Below, piece after piece: positions 55,124 to 64,000 of a DNA stretch of 64,000 bases (the first letter of the stretch is position 1; each line of letters begins with the position of its first letter). The DNA is from an uncultured Verrucomicrobiota bacterium. GTDB taxonomy: Bacteria; Verrucomicrobiota; Verrucomicrobiia; Limisphaerales; UBA9464. A program made the position numbers and the translations under genes. The notes under the pieces are model-generated. The model worked only from the letters and a program-made list of their open reading frames with translations, had not been told where the DNA came from and did no database searches. The stretch is taken from contig CAIXUG010000069.1 of NCBI GenBank assembly GCA_903922605.1, positions 187,200-251,199 on the forward strand, read 5' to 3'.

Positions 55124-55571
55124 GATGGAGAGTGGACGCTGCGACGGTGGCGCAAGTTCACCCAGAATGCCAAGGGAGGTTTGGGGAAATGGAAGAAGAA
55201 ACCAATCGGTGGGCGGCTTTCCTGCGAACAATGGCACGATCAGCCTGCGACGCCGTACTTTAAACGTCTAACGGCCAGCGTTAGGCATTCAAAACCGAGC
55301 GGTCCCCTCTTATGTTCACTTTCGAGAATTCTGAAGGAATTCCATCATTTAGCCCAGGGTTGGCGCAGAGCGCCTACCCTGGGTCATTGTCCAAAAATGC
55401 TTTCTACCGCAACGCGGTTGCAGCATGTGTCGTTGGGATTTGATGCTACCCCTTCAGGGTAGATTTCAATTCCTCGACCTTACCCAGCGTAGCCTGACTT
55501 CGTCACGCAACGCTGGGCTGAATGATGAAATCCCTTCGGGATAATTCACGATTCCGCCCGCCGAGCGAACC
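55124..55571. repeat. Train of hairpins upstream of the PSD1 gene and after thrS
   Basis: The 448-bp gap holds at least five small palindromes: CTAACG...CGTTAG (55268-55284), a 14-bp stem CCCAGGGTTGGCGC/GCGCCTACCCTGGG (55353-55383), CTACCC...GGGTAG (55446-55462), CCCAGCGT...ACGCTGGG (55483-55517) and TCCCTTCGGGA (55531-55541). 'cccagcgt/cccaggg' words recur. No T-run and no convincing gene. It looks like a dispersed composite element. Confidence 0.6.
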
Positions 55572-57662
<2,091 letters not shown>

Positions 57663-57725
57663 CGGAAAAAGGGAGGGGAAATTTAACAACAAAGGAACGA
57701 AGGAACAAAGGCCGGACAGAGAATG

Positions 57726-57788
57726 AATTTGGAAAACAGGAAAGCAGGAAGAAGACAGTTCTTTTCCTGTTTTCCTGTTTTCCAAATT
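57726..57788. repeat. 28-bp inverted repeat in the thrS leader
   Basis: AATTTGGAAAACAGGAAAGC... (57726-57753) is matched in inversion by ...CTGTTTTCCAAATT (57761-57788), 26 of 28 positions. In the thrS mRNA it would fold into a long A/U-rich hairpin about 65 nt upstream of the start codon. It contains tandem 'ggaaaaca' words, so it may be a dispersed palindrome that happens to lie here. Confidence 0.72.
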
Positions 57789-57842
57789 AATTTCTCTTCT
57801 CGGCGCATCTTCGGGTCTTCGTGGTTCAGTCAATATCGCGGG

Positions 57843-57911
57843 AAACAAAAACGCCCCGAACCGGTTCAGGTGCGAGGCGTGAGGCGTCCGGCAGCAACGG
57901 GCTGCGGACGC
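57843..57911 (-). terminator. Candidate attenuator of thrS: stop-overlapping hairpin and terminator
   Basis: In mRNA order, the arm GCGTCCG (57905-57911, starting in the leader stop codon) pairs with CGGACGC (57884-57890). Then ACGCCTCG (57873-57880) pairs with CGGGGCGT (57851-57858) and is followed by TTTTGTTT, an intrinsic terminator. ACGCCTC occurs twice in tandem (57874-57880 and 57881-57887), which could allow alternative pairing. It lies between the Thr-rich leader ORF and thrS. Confidence 0.72.
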
Positions 57912-57949
57912 TAGGCGGTAGTGGTCGTGCTCAGGGCAACGGAGATCAC
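57911..57949 (-). CDS. Putative thrS leader peptide with four consecutive Thr codons
   Basis: A 12-codon open frame, GTG to TAG, reads MISVALSTTTTA. The four Thr codons ACG ACC ACT ACC (57917-57928) end two codons before the stop. The start codon GTG 57949 has no clear Shine-Dalgarno; a TTG further upstream in frame is possible. The frame is followed immediately by a hairpin overlapping its stop codon, a rho-independent terminator and then thrS. By analogy with amino-acid-operon leaders, ribosome stalling at Thr codons during threonyl-tRNA shortage would let transcription reach thrS. Expression is not proven. Confidence 0.6.
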   Translation of the reverse strand: MISVALSTTTTA

Positions 57950-58002
57950 ACGGAGAGTGAAGCCAGAAGCGGGCCTTTCAGGCAAAGGGATTTTCAGCCC
58001 AC

Positions 58003-58794
58003 CTACCACATCGCAAAGGCCCCGTCCTCGCTGAAAAGCCGCGAGCCACGGTAGGTTTTCATCTGCCAGATGGGTTTCCAAGCGGCCGATCCATCCAACA
58101 CCGTGACGTTACCGCCGACCGCACCCAGAGCCTCGGAACTGAGGTTCGTGCGGATGCGGGAATCACCCTGCCGCATCACCGGACCACGCGCGGCATGCGG
58201 GGCAAAGGCGATCCCCTCGGCGACCGACCAGGCGTTGAGATCCGCCAGCAGGGGCAGGCCGGGATTGTCGGTCAGTTTCTGTGGCGAGATCCATTGGTTG
58301 GTGGTGGTTACGGTGGGTTCCCAAGGCGTGCCGCTGTGGCCACCGAGATAGGTGTAGCCGATGATGACGCCGTAATCCTGATAGGAGTCGTACCCTTGGG
58401 GCCGGTTGAAGGGGTCGCCCAAGCCTGGGCACACGAGAAAGCGGTAATTGCCACCGGCCGTATTGATCAGGTTGGTGCGCATGCGGTGGGACAGCAGCAC
58501 CACATGCTCGTCGAGCTTGGCCGCTGGGTTCGACACCTGACGCTCGCCCAGATCGGAGTAGCCGGGGGCAAGGCGGTCATTATGATCATGGGCGTAGAGG
58601 ACCAGCGTGAGGTAGAACTCATGCTGGTTGTTCAGGCACGCCACGCGCCGCCCCCGCTCCTTGGCGCTGATCAGCGCCGGCAGCAGCAGGGCCGCCAGTA
58701 CCGCAATGCAGGCGACGGTCACCAGCATCTCGACGAGGGTAAATGCCCCGGCACGGCGGGTGGCAGAAAAGCGCAATGAATCGGCAGACTGCAT
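58003..58794 (-). CDS. Prepilin-type N-terminal cleavage/methylation domain protein
   Basis: A 263-residue pseudopilin-like protein. The N-terminus has the prepilin motif GAFTLVEMLVTVACIAVLAALLLPAL, with cleavage expected after the Gly and Glu+5 present. The body is a globular domain with CPGLGDPF and VLDGSAAWKPIW. This family (type II secretion G-like, H-x9-DG type) is hugely expanded in Verrucomicrobiota; function of individual members is unknown. It lies upstream of the thrS leader on the same strand. Confidence 0.88.
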   Translation of the reverse strand: MQSADSLRFSATRRAGAFTLVEMLVTVACIAVLAALLLPALISAKERGRRVACLNNQHEFYLTLVLYAHDHNDRLAPGYSDLGERQVSNPAAKLDEHVVLLSHRMRTNLINTAGGNYRFLVCPGLGDPFNRPQGYDSYQDYGVIIGYTYLGGHSGTPWEPTVTTTNQWISPQKLTDNPGLPLLADLNAWSVAEGIAFAPHAARGPVMRQGDSRIRTNLSSEALGAVGGNVTVLDGSAAWKPIWQMKTYRGSRLFSEDGAFAMW

Positions 58795-58892
58795 GGCTCA
58801 AATCCGTGGGGCGTTCAGATTGATGACGCACCCACTGTATTTGGCAAGCCAAACAGTTGGACGGAATGAAGCACGGAAACCCAGGAAAGCTG

Positions 58893-58967
58893 AACCACTG
58901 ATCTGCACTGATGAACACTGATCCAAAGAGGCGATCGGGGCCGAGAGATCAGTGCCGATCAGCGGTT
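58893..58967. repeat. 20-bp inverted repeat of 'CACTGAT' words
   Basis: The left arm 58893-58912 (AACCACTGATCTGCACTGAT) matches the right arm 58948-58967 in inversion at 18 of 20 positions. The loop contains further 'gatcagtg/cactgatc' words. It lies between the Gfo/Idh/MocA stop and the prepilin start. Confidence 0.72.
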
Positions 58968-58984
58968 AAAAATCCCTTCTTCGC

Positions 58985-60082
58985 TCACTTCAAATCCACC
59001 CGCTTGCCGGTCTTCGCCGATGTGCGGGCCGCTTCCAGGATTTCGGTCACGGTCACGTTCACGTCCAGCGAGGACAGTCCGGCCGGCTTCAGTTCGCCGC
59101 GCACGACGGCCGCCAGGTACGAGAGCGGATCGGCCTGTGCGCCGGTGAGCGGCGCCGGCGTCTGCTCCGTCTCCGGAGTGGGGCGGACGTGCAGTTTCAG
59201 GGTGTCCTTTTTGGGAATGAGGATCTGGCCCGTCTGGCCGTAAATTTCCATGTCCTTGCGGTCGATCGGCCAGTTCCACGAGGCCTGGATGATCCCCTGC
59301 ATGTGCGGGTAGGTGAGGACGATCGTCGCCTCGTCGTCCACCTTGGGATAGAGGTCCGGCTTGATCTGCTGCGTCACGGCGAAGACCGAGGTCGGGCGCT
59401 GCCCGTGCATGAGCCAGGTGATGAGGTCCGCCCCGTAGCAGCCGAAATCCATGAGGGCACCACCGCCGTTGAGCACCGGATCGGTCAGCCAGTTCAGAAA
59501 GTCGGTTGAGCAGTTGATCTCCTTCGGCCCGCGATGGCCGTCGTGGACGACCACCTTGCGCAGGTCGCCAATGGCGTGCTGGTCATTCACGAGGGTGTAG
59601 GCGGCGTGATTGGCCGGGTACCAGGTCGTCTCGTAGTTCACCAGGACCTGGATGCCGGCCTTTTTCGCGGCGGCCTGCATGGCCCGGGCGTGCTCCATGC
59701 TCACGGCGAGGGGCTTCTCCATCATCACGGTGAGGCCGCGGGCGGCACATTCCTCGACGACCCGCTTGTGCTCGAACGTGCTGGTGAAGGTCGCGACCGC
59801 CTGCACGTTGGTCTTGCGGAGCAGGTCCGCGAGGCTGTCGTAGAAGAGGCCGGCATCGAGCTGGTAGGCCTTGGCGTAACGCGCCACCAGCGCATGGTCG
59901 GCTTCCACGATGCCGATCAATTGGATATCGGTCCGCCCTCGTGCGGCGGGAATGAACCCGCGCGCATGGTCGTGGGTCAGCCCGACAATGGCGAAGCGCA
60001 CCGGAGCTTTGGGCTCTTCAGCGCGGCTACTCAGTACCGCGAGAAGTGAGAGGGCGAGGGCGAGGAAGCTGCGTTTGCTCAT
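58985..60082 (-). CDS. Exported Gfo/Idh/MocA-family oxidoreductase
   Basis: A 365-residue protein. The signal peptide (MSKRSFLALALSLLAVLSSRAEE) is followed by the NAD(P)-binding part (PVRFAIVGLTHDHARGFIPAARGRTDIQLIGIVEAD), the EKP motif (MMEKPLAV), and the C-terminal alpha/beta domain (NGGGALMDFGCYGADLITWLMHG). GLTHDHA replaces the common GxGxxG. Such secreted members are frequent in Verrucomicrobiota and Planctomycetota and probably process sugars at the envelope. Cofactor and substrate cannot be told. The signal has no RR, so Sec export is more likely than Tat. Confidence 0.88.
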   Translation of the reverse strand: MSKRSFLALALSLLAVLSSRAEEPKAPVRFAIVGLTHDHARGFIPAARGRTDIQLIGIVEADHALVARYAKAYQLDAGLFYDSLADLLRKTNVQAVATFTSTFEHKRVVEECAARGLTVMMEKPLAVSMEHARAMQAAAKKAGIQVLVNYETTWYPANHAAYTLVNDQHAIGDLRKVVVHDGHRGPKEINCSTDFLNWLTDPVLNGGGALMDFGCYGADLITWLMHGQRPTSVFAVTQQIKPDLYPKVDDEATIVLTYPHMQGIIQASWNWPIDRKDMEIYGQTGQILIPKKDTLKLHVRPTPETEQTPAPLTGAQADPLSYLAAVVRGELKPAGLSSLDVNVTVTEILEAARTSAKTGKRVDLK

Positions 60083-60162
60083 AGGAACAGGCGAGAGAAC
60101 TGAGACTATGGCGGGCGGTTCCGCAGGACAACAATTTCAAAGGAAGGGTGGGCCGTCTCCCA

Positions 60163-60264
60163 AGTAGGACGGGACGGCTCACCCGTCCTCTAAACTTTCT
60201 TTGCTCCGCGAGCGCTTTGACCTCGAAGACAAATATGGAAAACGGGCGGGCCGCCCGTCCTACT
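60163..60264. repeat. Inverted repeat of 'GTAGGACGGG' words
   Basis: AGTAGGACGGG (60163-60173) and CCCGTCCTACT (60254-60264) are a perfect 11-bp inverted pair. Related words 'ggacgggacggctcacccgtcc' and 'gggcgggccgcccg' form additional short palindromes inside. No gene is seen between 60083 and 60266. Confidence 0.65.
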
Positions 60265-60266
60265 CT

Positions 60267-60764
60267 TCAGTGCCGCCCTTTGGCATCATCGCCATGACAG
60301 ACTAGGTCGATGACCACGGCGCTGGCCAGGATCAGCGCCGGGTCTTCGCCCTCGGCAATCTCCACGCCGTAGGTGTCGGCCCAGGTGAACCAGCGCTTGC
60401 TCACCGTCGCCACGGTCTGGCCATGACGTTCAAAGGTGTATTCGTGATCGAGAAAACTGCCCTGAGCCTCCAGATCGTCGGGACCGGGCACGTCCACGGT
60501 GAACTTGCAGCGGAGCAGCGTGAACAGGTGCTTGCGCACCTCCGCGATTACCCTGCCCTCCTGCTCGATATAATAGGTCGGCCCCCACGCGAGCAGCTTC
60601 TGCCGGATGAAGGCGAGTTCGTGTCCCTCCATGTCCTGAAACGACAGCTTGTCGCCCCAACTGAAGACGCGGCCATCCACGAAATACACGTCGTTGCCGT
60701 CGGCATCGCGGATTTTGTAGTCGTCGCCGAAGCTCCAGAATTTCTGCCGCATCACGTAGCGCAT
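60267..60764 (-). CDS. LURP-one-related / tubby-like fold protein
   Basis: A 165-residue protein. Repeating strand patterns (MRYVMRQKFWSFGDDYKIRDADGNDVYFVDGRVFSWGDKLSFQD, KWFTWADTYGVEI-like endings) match the LURP-one-related/YxjI family, which has a tubby-like barrel. Members are proposed to be phospholipid scramblase-like or membrane-lipid binders, but biochemical function in bacteria is unknown. It is divergent from the second prepilin-type gene. Length is normal. Confidence 0.85.
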   Translation of the reverse strand: MRYVMRQKFWSFGDDYKIRDADGNDVYFVDGRVFSWGDKLSFQDMEGHELAFIRQKLLAWGPTYYIEQEGRVIAEVRKHLFTLLRCKFTVDVPGPDDLEAQGSFLDHEYTFERHGQTVATVSKRWFTWADTYGVEIAEGEDPALILASAVVIDLVCHGDDAKGRH

Positions 60765-60845
60765 GGCCGGGTGTTAGCACGAAAGGCAGAACCATGCGAA
60801 AGGAGACGTGGGGGTGATTTTCCAATGACGGCCCAAGCCTCAATC

Positions 60846-60877
60846 GTGGCATTGACCGGATTCACCGGGAATGCCAC
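60846..60877. other. Small palindrome upstream of the second prepilin gene
   Basis: GTGGCATT (60846-60853) pairs with AATGCCAC (60870-60877); the 16-nt loop contains two CCGG. It lies 21 bp before the start codon and could be an operator or an mRNA hairpin. Confidence 0.45.
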
Positions 60878-60898
60878 GAACGCACTCACATTTCGCCC

Positions 60899-61687
<789 letters not shown>

Positions 61688-61699
61688 GCGCGCGGCGCA

Positions 61700-61800
61700 C
61701 GGTGATGATTGACGAGTGACGATCGCAGGGGGGCAGTGGGTCACTGAGCCAATTCGCAGTTCGCTGTTCTCTCGCCACTCATCGCTCCCCAGGCATTTGA
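61700..61800. repeat. Word-rich gap between convergent genes
   Basis: The gap contains 'cagtgggtcactgagcc', the same word set as the palindrome at 20914-21003, together with 'gacgagtgacgatcg' and 'actcatcgctcc' words of opposite orientation. No terminator T-run is seen. It lies between the prepilin stop and the collagen-like gene stop. Confidence 0.4.
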
Positions 61801-61802
61801 CA

Positions 61803-64000
61803 TCAGTTTAGTTTTTGAATGAGGACGGAGGCGTTGACGGCTCCCGCAGTGCCGCCGATGGGCGGTGCCGCCGCCAGCGTGACCGCCGCCGCAGACGAGT
61901 GGTTTCGCAGGGTGAGAACGTCGTTGGCCTGGATCGCGAGGATGACCTGTCCCGAGTTCTGCTGGGTGCCCGCGCCCGAGCCATAGACGGATTCCGGAAC
62001 CGCGATCCCATTTAGGAAGAGCCCGAACTGGTTGGGCTCAGTCCCCGACACCGAAAAGGAGATCTTGTAGTCTCCCGCGTTGACAATGACCACGGCCGAG
62101 CCGCCCAAAGCGTGCGTAATCCCGGCGGTATGAACACCGGTGTCACTCAGGGTGACAGCGGTTTCCAGCGGCACCACTTGGGCGCTCAAATTATAAATAT
62201 AGGCGTACTGGGATGAACCACCCGTGCCATTGGCTCCCGCCGGTCCGGCCAGCCCGTTGGTGCCACTCACACCATTGGTCCCATTCAACCCGTTCGCGCC
62301 CGCCAAGCCGGTGGCTCCGGTCAGACCTGTCGGACCAATCGGTCCGATGCTGCCGGTCAACCCGGTGGCTCCGGTCAAGCCCGCTGGCCCTGCCGGGCCG
62401 ACGCTACCCGTCAGCCCGATGGCTCCGGTCAATCCGGTGGCTCCCGTCGGGCCGACGCTGCCGGCGATTCCGTTCGCGCCCGCCAATCCGGTAGCTCCAG
62501 TCAGGCCAATCGGACCGCTTGGTCCAATGCTGCCCGTCAGGCCCGTGGGACCGATTGGTCCGATGCTGCCTGCCAAGCCCGTGGCTCCATTCAACCCTGC
62601 GGGCCCTGTGGCTCCGATGCTGCCGGTCAGCCCAGTAGCTCCAGTCAGGCCCGTCGGGCCGCTGGGTCCGATACTGCCCGTCAACCCTGCCGCTCCAGTC
62701 AAGCCCGTGGCGCCCGTCGGGCCGACGCTGCCAGCCAGTCCGTTGGTGCCACTCACACCATTGGTTCCGTTCAGCCCATTCGCCCCAGCTAATCCAGGGG
62801 CTCCGGTCAATCCTGCTAGCCCCGTCGCTCCGATGCTGCCGGGGAGGCCCGTGAGGCCGATCGGTCCGATGTTGCCCGTCAGCCCGGTGGCTCCGGTTAA
62901 ACCCGCTGGCCCTGTCGGCCCGACGCTGCCCGCCAATCCATTGGTGCCGCTCACGCCGTTGGTTCCGTTCAGCCCATTCGCGCCCGCCAAACCCTTCGGT
63001 CCGGTTAATCCGGTTGGGCCTGTCAGTCCGATGCTACCCGTGAGCCCGGTGGCTCCGGTCAGACCTGTGGCCCCAGTCAGGCCGACGCTACCGGCCAATC
63101 CATTCGTACCGTTCACGCCGTTGGTCCCGTTCAACCCGTTCAGGCCCGCCAGACCCTTCGCTCCCGTTAAGCCCGTCGGGCCGCTCGGTCCGACGTTGCC
63201 CGTGAGGCCTATAGGGCCGATCGGGCCGATGCTGCCGGTTAGACCAGTCGCTCCGGTCAGACCTGTGGCCCCAGTCAGGCCGACGCTACCGGCCAATCCG
63301 TTGGTGCCATTCACACCGTTGGTTCCGTTCAGCCCGTTCAAGCCCGTCAAGCCGGTGGCTCCGGTCAGGCCCGTCGGGCCGCTTGGTCCAACGCTGCCGG
63401 TCAGGCCCGTGAGGCCGATCGGTCCGATGCTGCCGGTTAGACCCGTCGCTCCGGTCAAACCCGTGGCCCCCGTCAAGCCAACACTACCGGCCACTCCGTT
63501 GGTCCCACTCACACCGTTGGTTCCGTTCAGCCCGTTCGCACCCGCCAAGCCGATGGCTCCGGTCAGGCCCGTTGGACCGCTTGGTCCAACGCTGCCGGTC
63601 AGGCCCGTGGGACCGATCGGTCCGATGCTGCCCGTGAGCCCGGTGGCTCCGGTCAAACCTGTGGCCCCAGTCAGGCCGACGCTACCGGCCAATCCGTTCG
63701 TACCGTTCACGCCGTTGGTCCCGTTCAACCCGTTCAGGCCCGCCAGACCCTTCGCTCCCGTTAAGCCCGTCGGGCCGCTCGGTCCGACGTTGCCCGTCAG
63801 GCCCGTCAGGCCCGTCAGGCCCGTGAGGCCTATAGGGCCGATCGGGCCGATGCTGCCGGTTAGACCAGTCGCTCCGGTCAGACCCGTGGCCCCTGTCGCG
63901 CCGACGCTGCCGGCCAGTCCGTTGGTACCGTTCACGCCATTGGTCCCGTTCAGCCCATTCGCGCCCGCCTGACCCTTGGCTCCGGTGAGGCCCGTGAGGC
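61803..64000 (-). CDS. Collagen-like Gly-X-Y repeat protein with BclA-like C-terminal domain (5' end outside window)
   Basis: The frame is open to the right edge, giving at least 732 codons of the 3' part. From 64000 to ~62225 an apparently uninterrupted Gly-X-Y run uses mainly [18 protein letters not shown] triplets with almost no charged residues. A higher-order unit containing [16 protein letters not shown] recurs eight times. The last ~137 residues (from [16 protein letters not shown] to SVLIQKLN) resemble the BclA C-terminal jelly roll of exosporium proteins, which trimerises. It should be a secreted or surface fibre; the signal peptide and anchor cannot be seen. Confidence 0.86.
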   Translation of the reverse strand, partial: LTGLTGAKGQAGANGLNGTNGVNGTNGLAGSVGATGATGLTGATGLTGSIGPIGPIGLTGLTGLTGLTGNVGPSGPTGLTGAKGLAGLNGLNGTNGVNGTNGLAGSVGLTGATGLTGATGLTGSIGPIGPTGLTGSVGPSGPTGLTGAIGLAGANGLNGTNGVSGTNGVAGSVGLTGATGLTGATGLTGSIGPIGLTGLTGSVGPSGPTGLTGATGLTGLNGLNGTNGVNGTNGLAGSVGLTGATGLTGATGLTGSIGPIGPIGLTGNVGPSGPTGLTGAKGLAGLNGLNGTNGVNGTNGLAGSVGLTGATGLTGATGLTGSIGLTGPTGLTGPKGLAGANGLNGTNGVSGTNGLAGSVGPTGPAGLTGATGLTGNIGPIGLTGLPGSIGATGLAGLTGAPGLAGANGLNGTNGVSGTNGLAGSVGPTGATGLTGAAGLTGSIGPSGPTGLTGATGLTGSIGATGPAGLNGATGLAGSIGPIGPTGLTGSIGPSGPIGLTGATGLAGANGIAGSVGPTGATGLTGAIGLTGSVGPAGPAGLTGATGLTGSIGPIGPTGLTGATGLAGANGLNGTNGVSGTNGLAGPAGANGTGGSSQYAYIYNLSAQVVPLETAVTLSDTGVHTAGITHALGGSAVVIVNAGDYKISFSVSGTEPNQFGLFLNGIAVPESVYGSGAGTQQNSGQVILAIQANDVLTLRNHSSAAAVTLAAAPPIGGTAGAVNASVLIQKLN

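Noticed and set aside
54722..55462. Plus-strand open frame over the PSD1 start and the hairpin-rich gap
   Set aside because: It is part shadow of the PSD1 gene and part repeat; no domain or signal peptide.
57663..57848. Longer thrS start at TTG 57848
   Set aside because: The extra residues come from the palindrome and the terminator region; the ATG at 57662 lies downstream of the attenuator.
57663..58002. A T-box riboswitch for thrS
   Set aside because: No T-box consensus or specifier stem-loop was seen; the Thr-codon leader with terminator explains the region better.
62224..63972. Long plus-strand open frame of Pro/Val-rich repeats opposite the collagen-like gene
   Set aside because: It is the antisense image of Gly-X-Y codons; the minus strand encodes a real collagen-like protein with a folded C-terminal domain.
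61803..64000. Repeats near the right edge as a CRISPR or satellite array
   Set aside because: Short repeats encode Gly-X-Y triplets in one open frame; no repeat-spacer alternation.

Overview
The window is GC-rich (roughly 60-65 % by eye) and almost fully coding. It most resembles a member of the Verrucomicrobiota, perhaps near Pedosphaerales/Limisphaerales. This is inferred from gene content: a DUF1501 gene paired with a cytochrome-c/DUF1549/DUF1553 gene, a very large lamin-tail/CotH exported protein, a PEP-CTERM protein, two prepilin-type (FTLxE) proteins, a DUF1080 lipoprotein, many starts without a clear Shine-Dalgarno, and intergenic palindromes built from short iterated words. No rRNA, tRNA, CRISPR array or insertion sequence was seen.

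Layout. 1-5.7 kb: 5' part of a giant exported lamin-tail/CotH protein. 5.9-8.0 kb: a D-2-hydroxyacid dehydrogenase and a zinc alcohol dehydrogenase. 8.2-14.1 kb: a pxpBC fusion, pxpA and a transglutaminase-amidoligase (DUF2126) fusion on one strand. 14.3-16.4 kb: msrP, a PEP-CTERM protein and a PhnA-like protein. 16.4-20.9 kb: a sigma-54 activator divergent from a tight redox/repair gene set (AhpD-like, thioredoxin, PPOX-like flavoprotein, UDG-family, NTF2-like). 21-28.2 kb: a sugar cluster (VOC, beta-helix-PDZ, galK, MFS transporter, KDPG aldolase, GNAT). 28.3-33.6 kb: a DUF1080 lipoprotein, a WYL regulator, heptose-1-P adenylyltransferase, two glycosyltransferases and YhbY.

33.6-36.5 kb: a TIR-NTPase gene followed in the same reading frame, after one TAG and two codons, by a winged-helix-like/TPR gene. 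This looks like a STAND-type immune protein split by a stop codon. 36.6-48.7 kb: two divergent MacAB-type export operons; the rightward one carries its own TolC. 49-55.1 kb: an unknown secreted protein, a HEAT-like alkylation-repair protein and the DUF1501/DUF1553 pair. 55.6-57.95 kb: thrS lacking a TGS domain and carrying a low-GC in-frame insert, preceded by what looks like an attenuator with a Thr-Thr-Thr-Thr leader peptide. 58-61.7 kb: two prepilin-type proteins, an exported Gfo/Idh/MocA protein and a LURP-one-like protein. 61.8-64 kb: the 3' part of a collagen-like gene with a BclA-like C-terminal domain.

The best candidates for new biology are the split TIR-NTPase/TPR locus, the thrS leader with the thrS insert, and the sigma-54-linked redox/repair cluster. 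Function calls come from recognised motifs; no searches were run.
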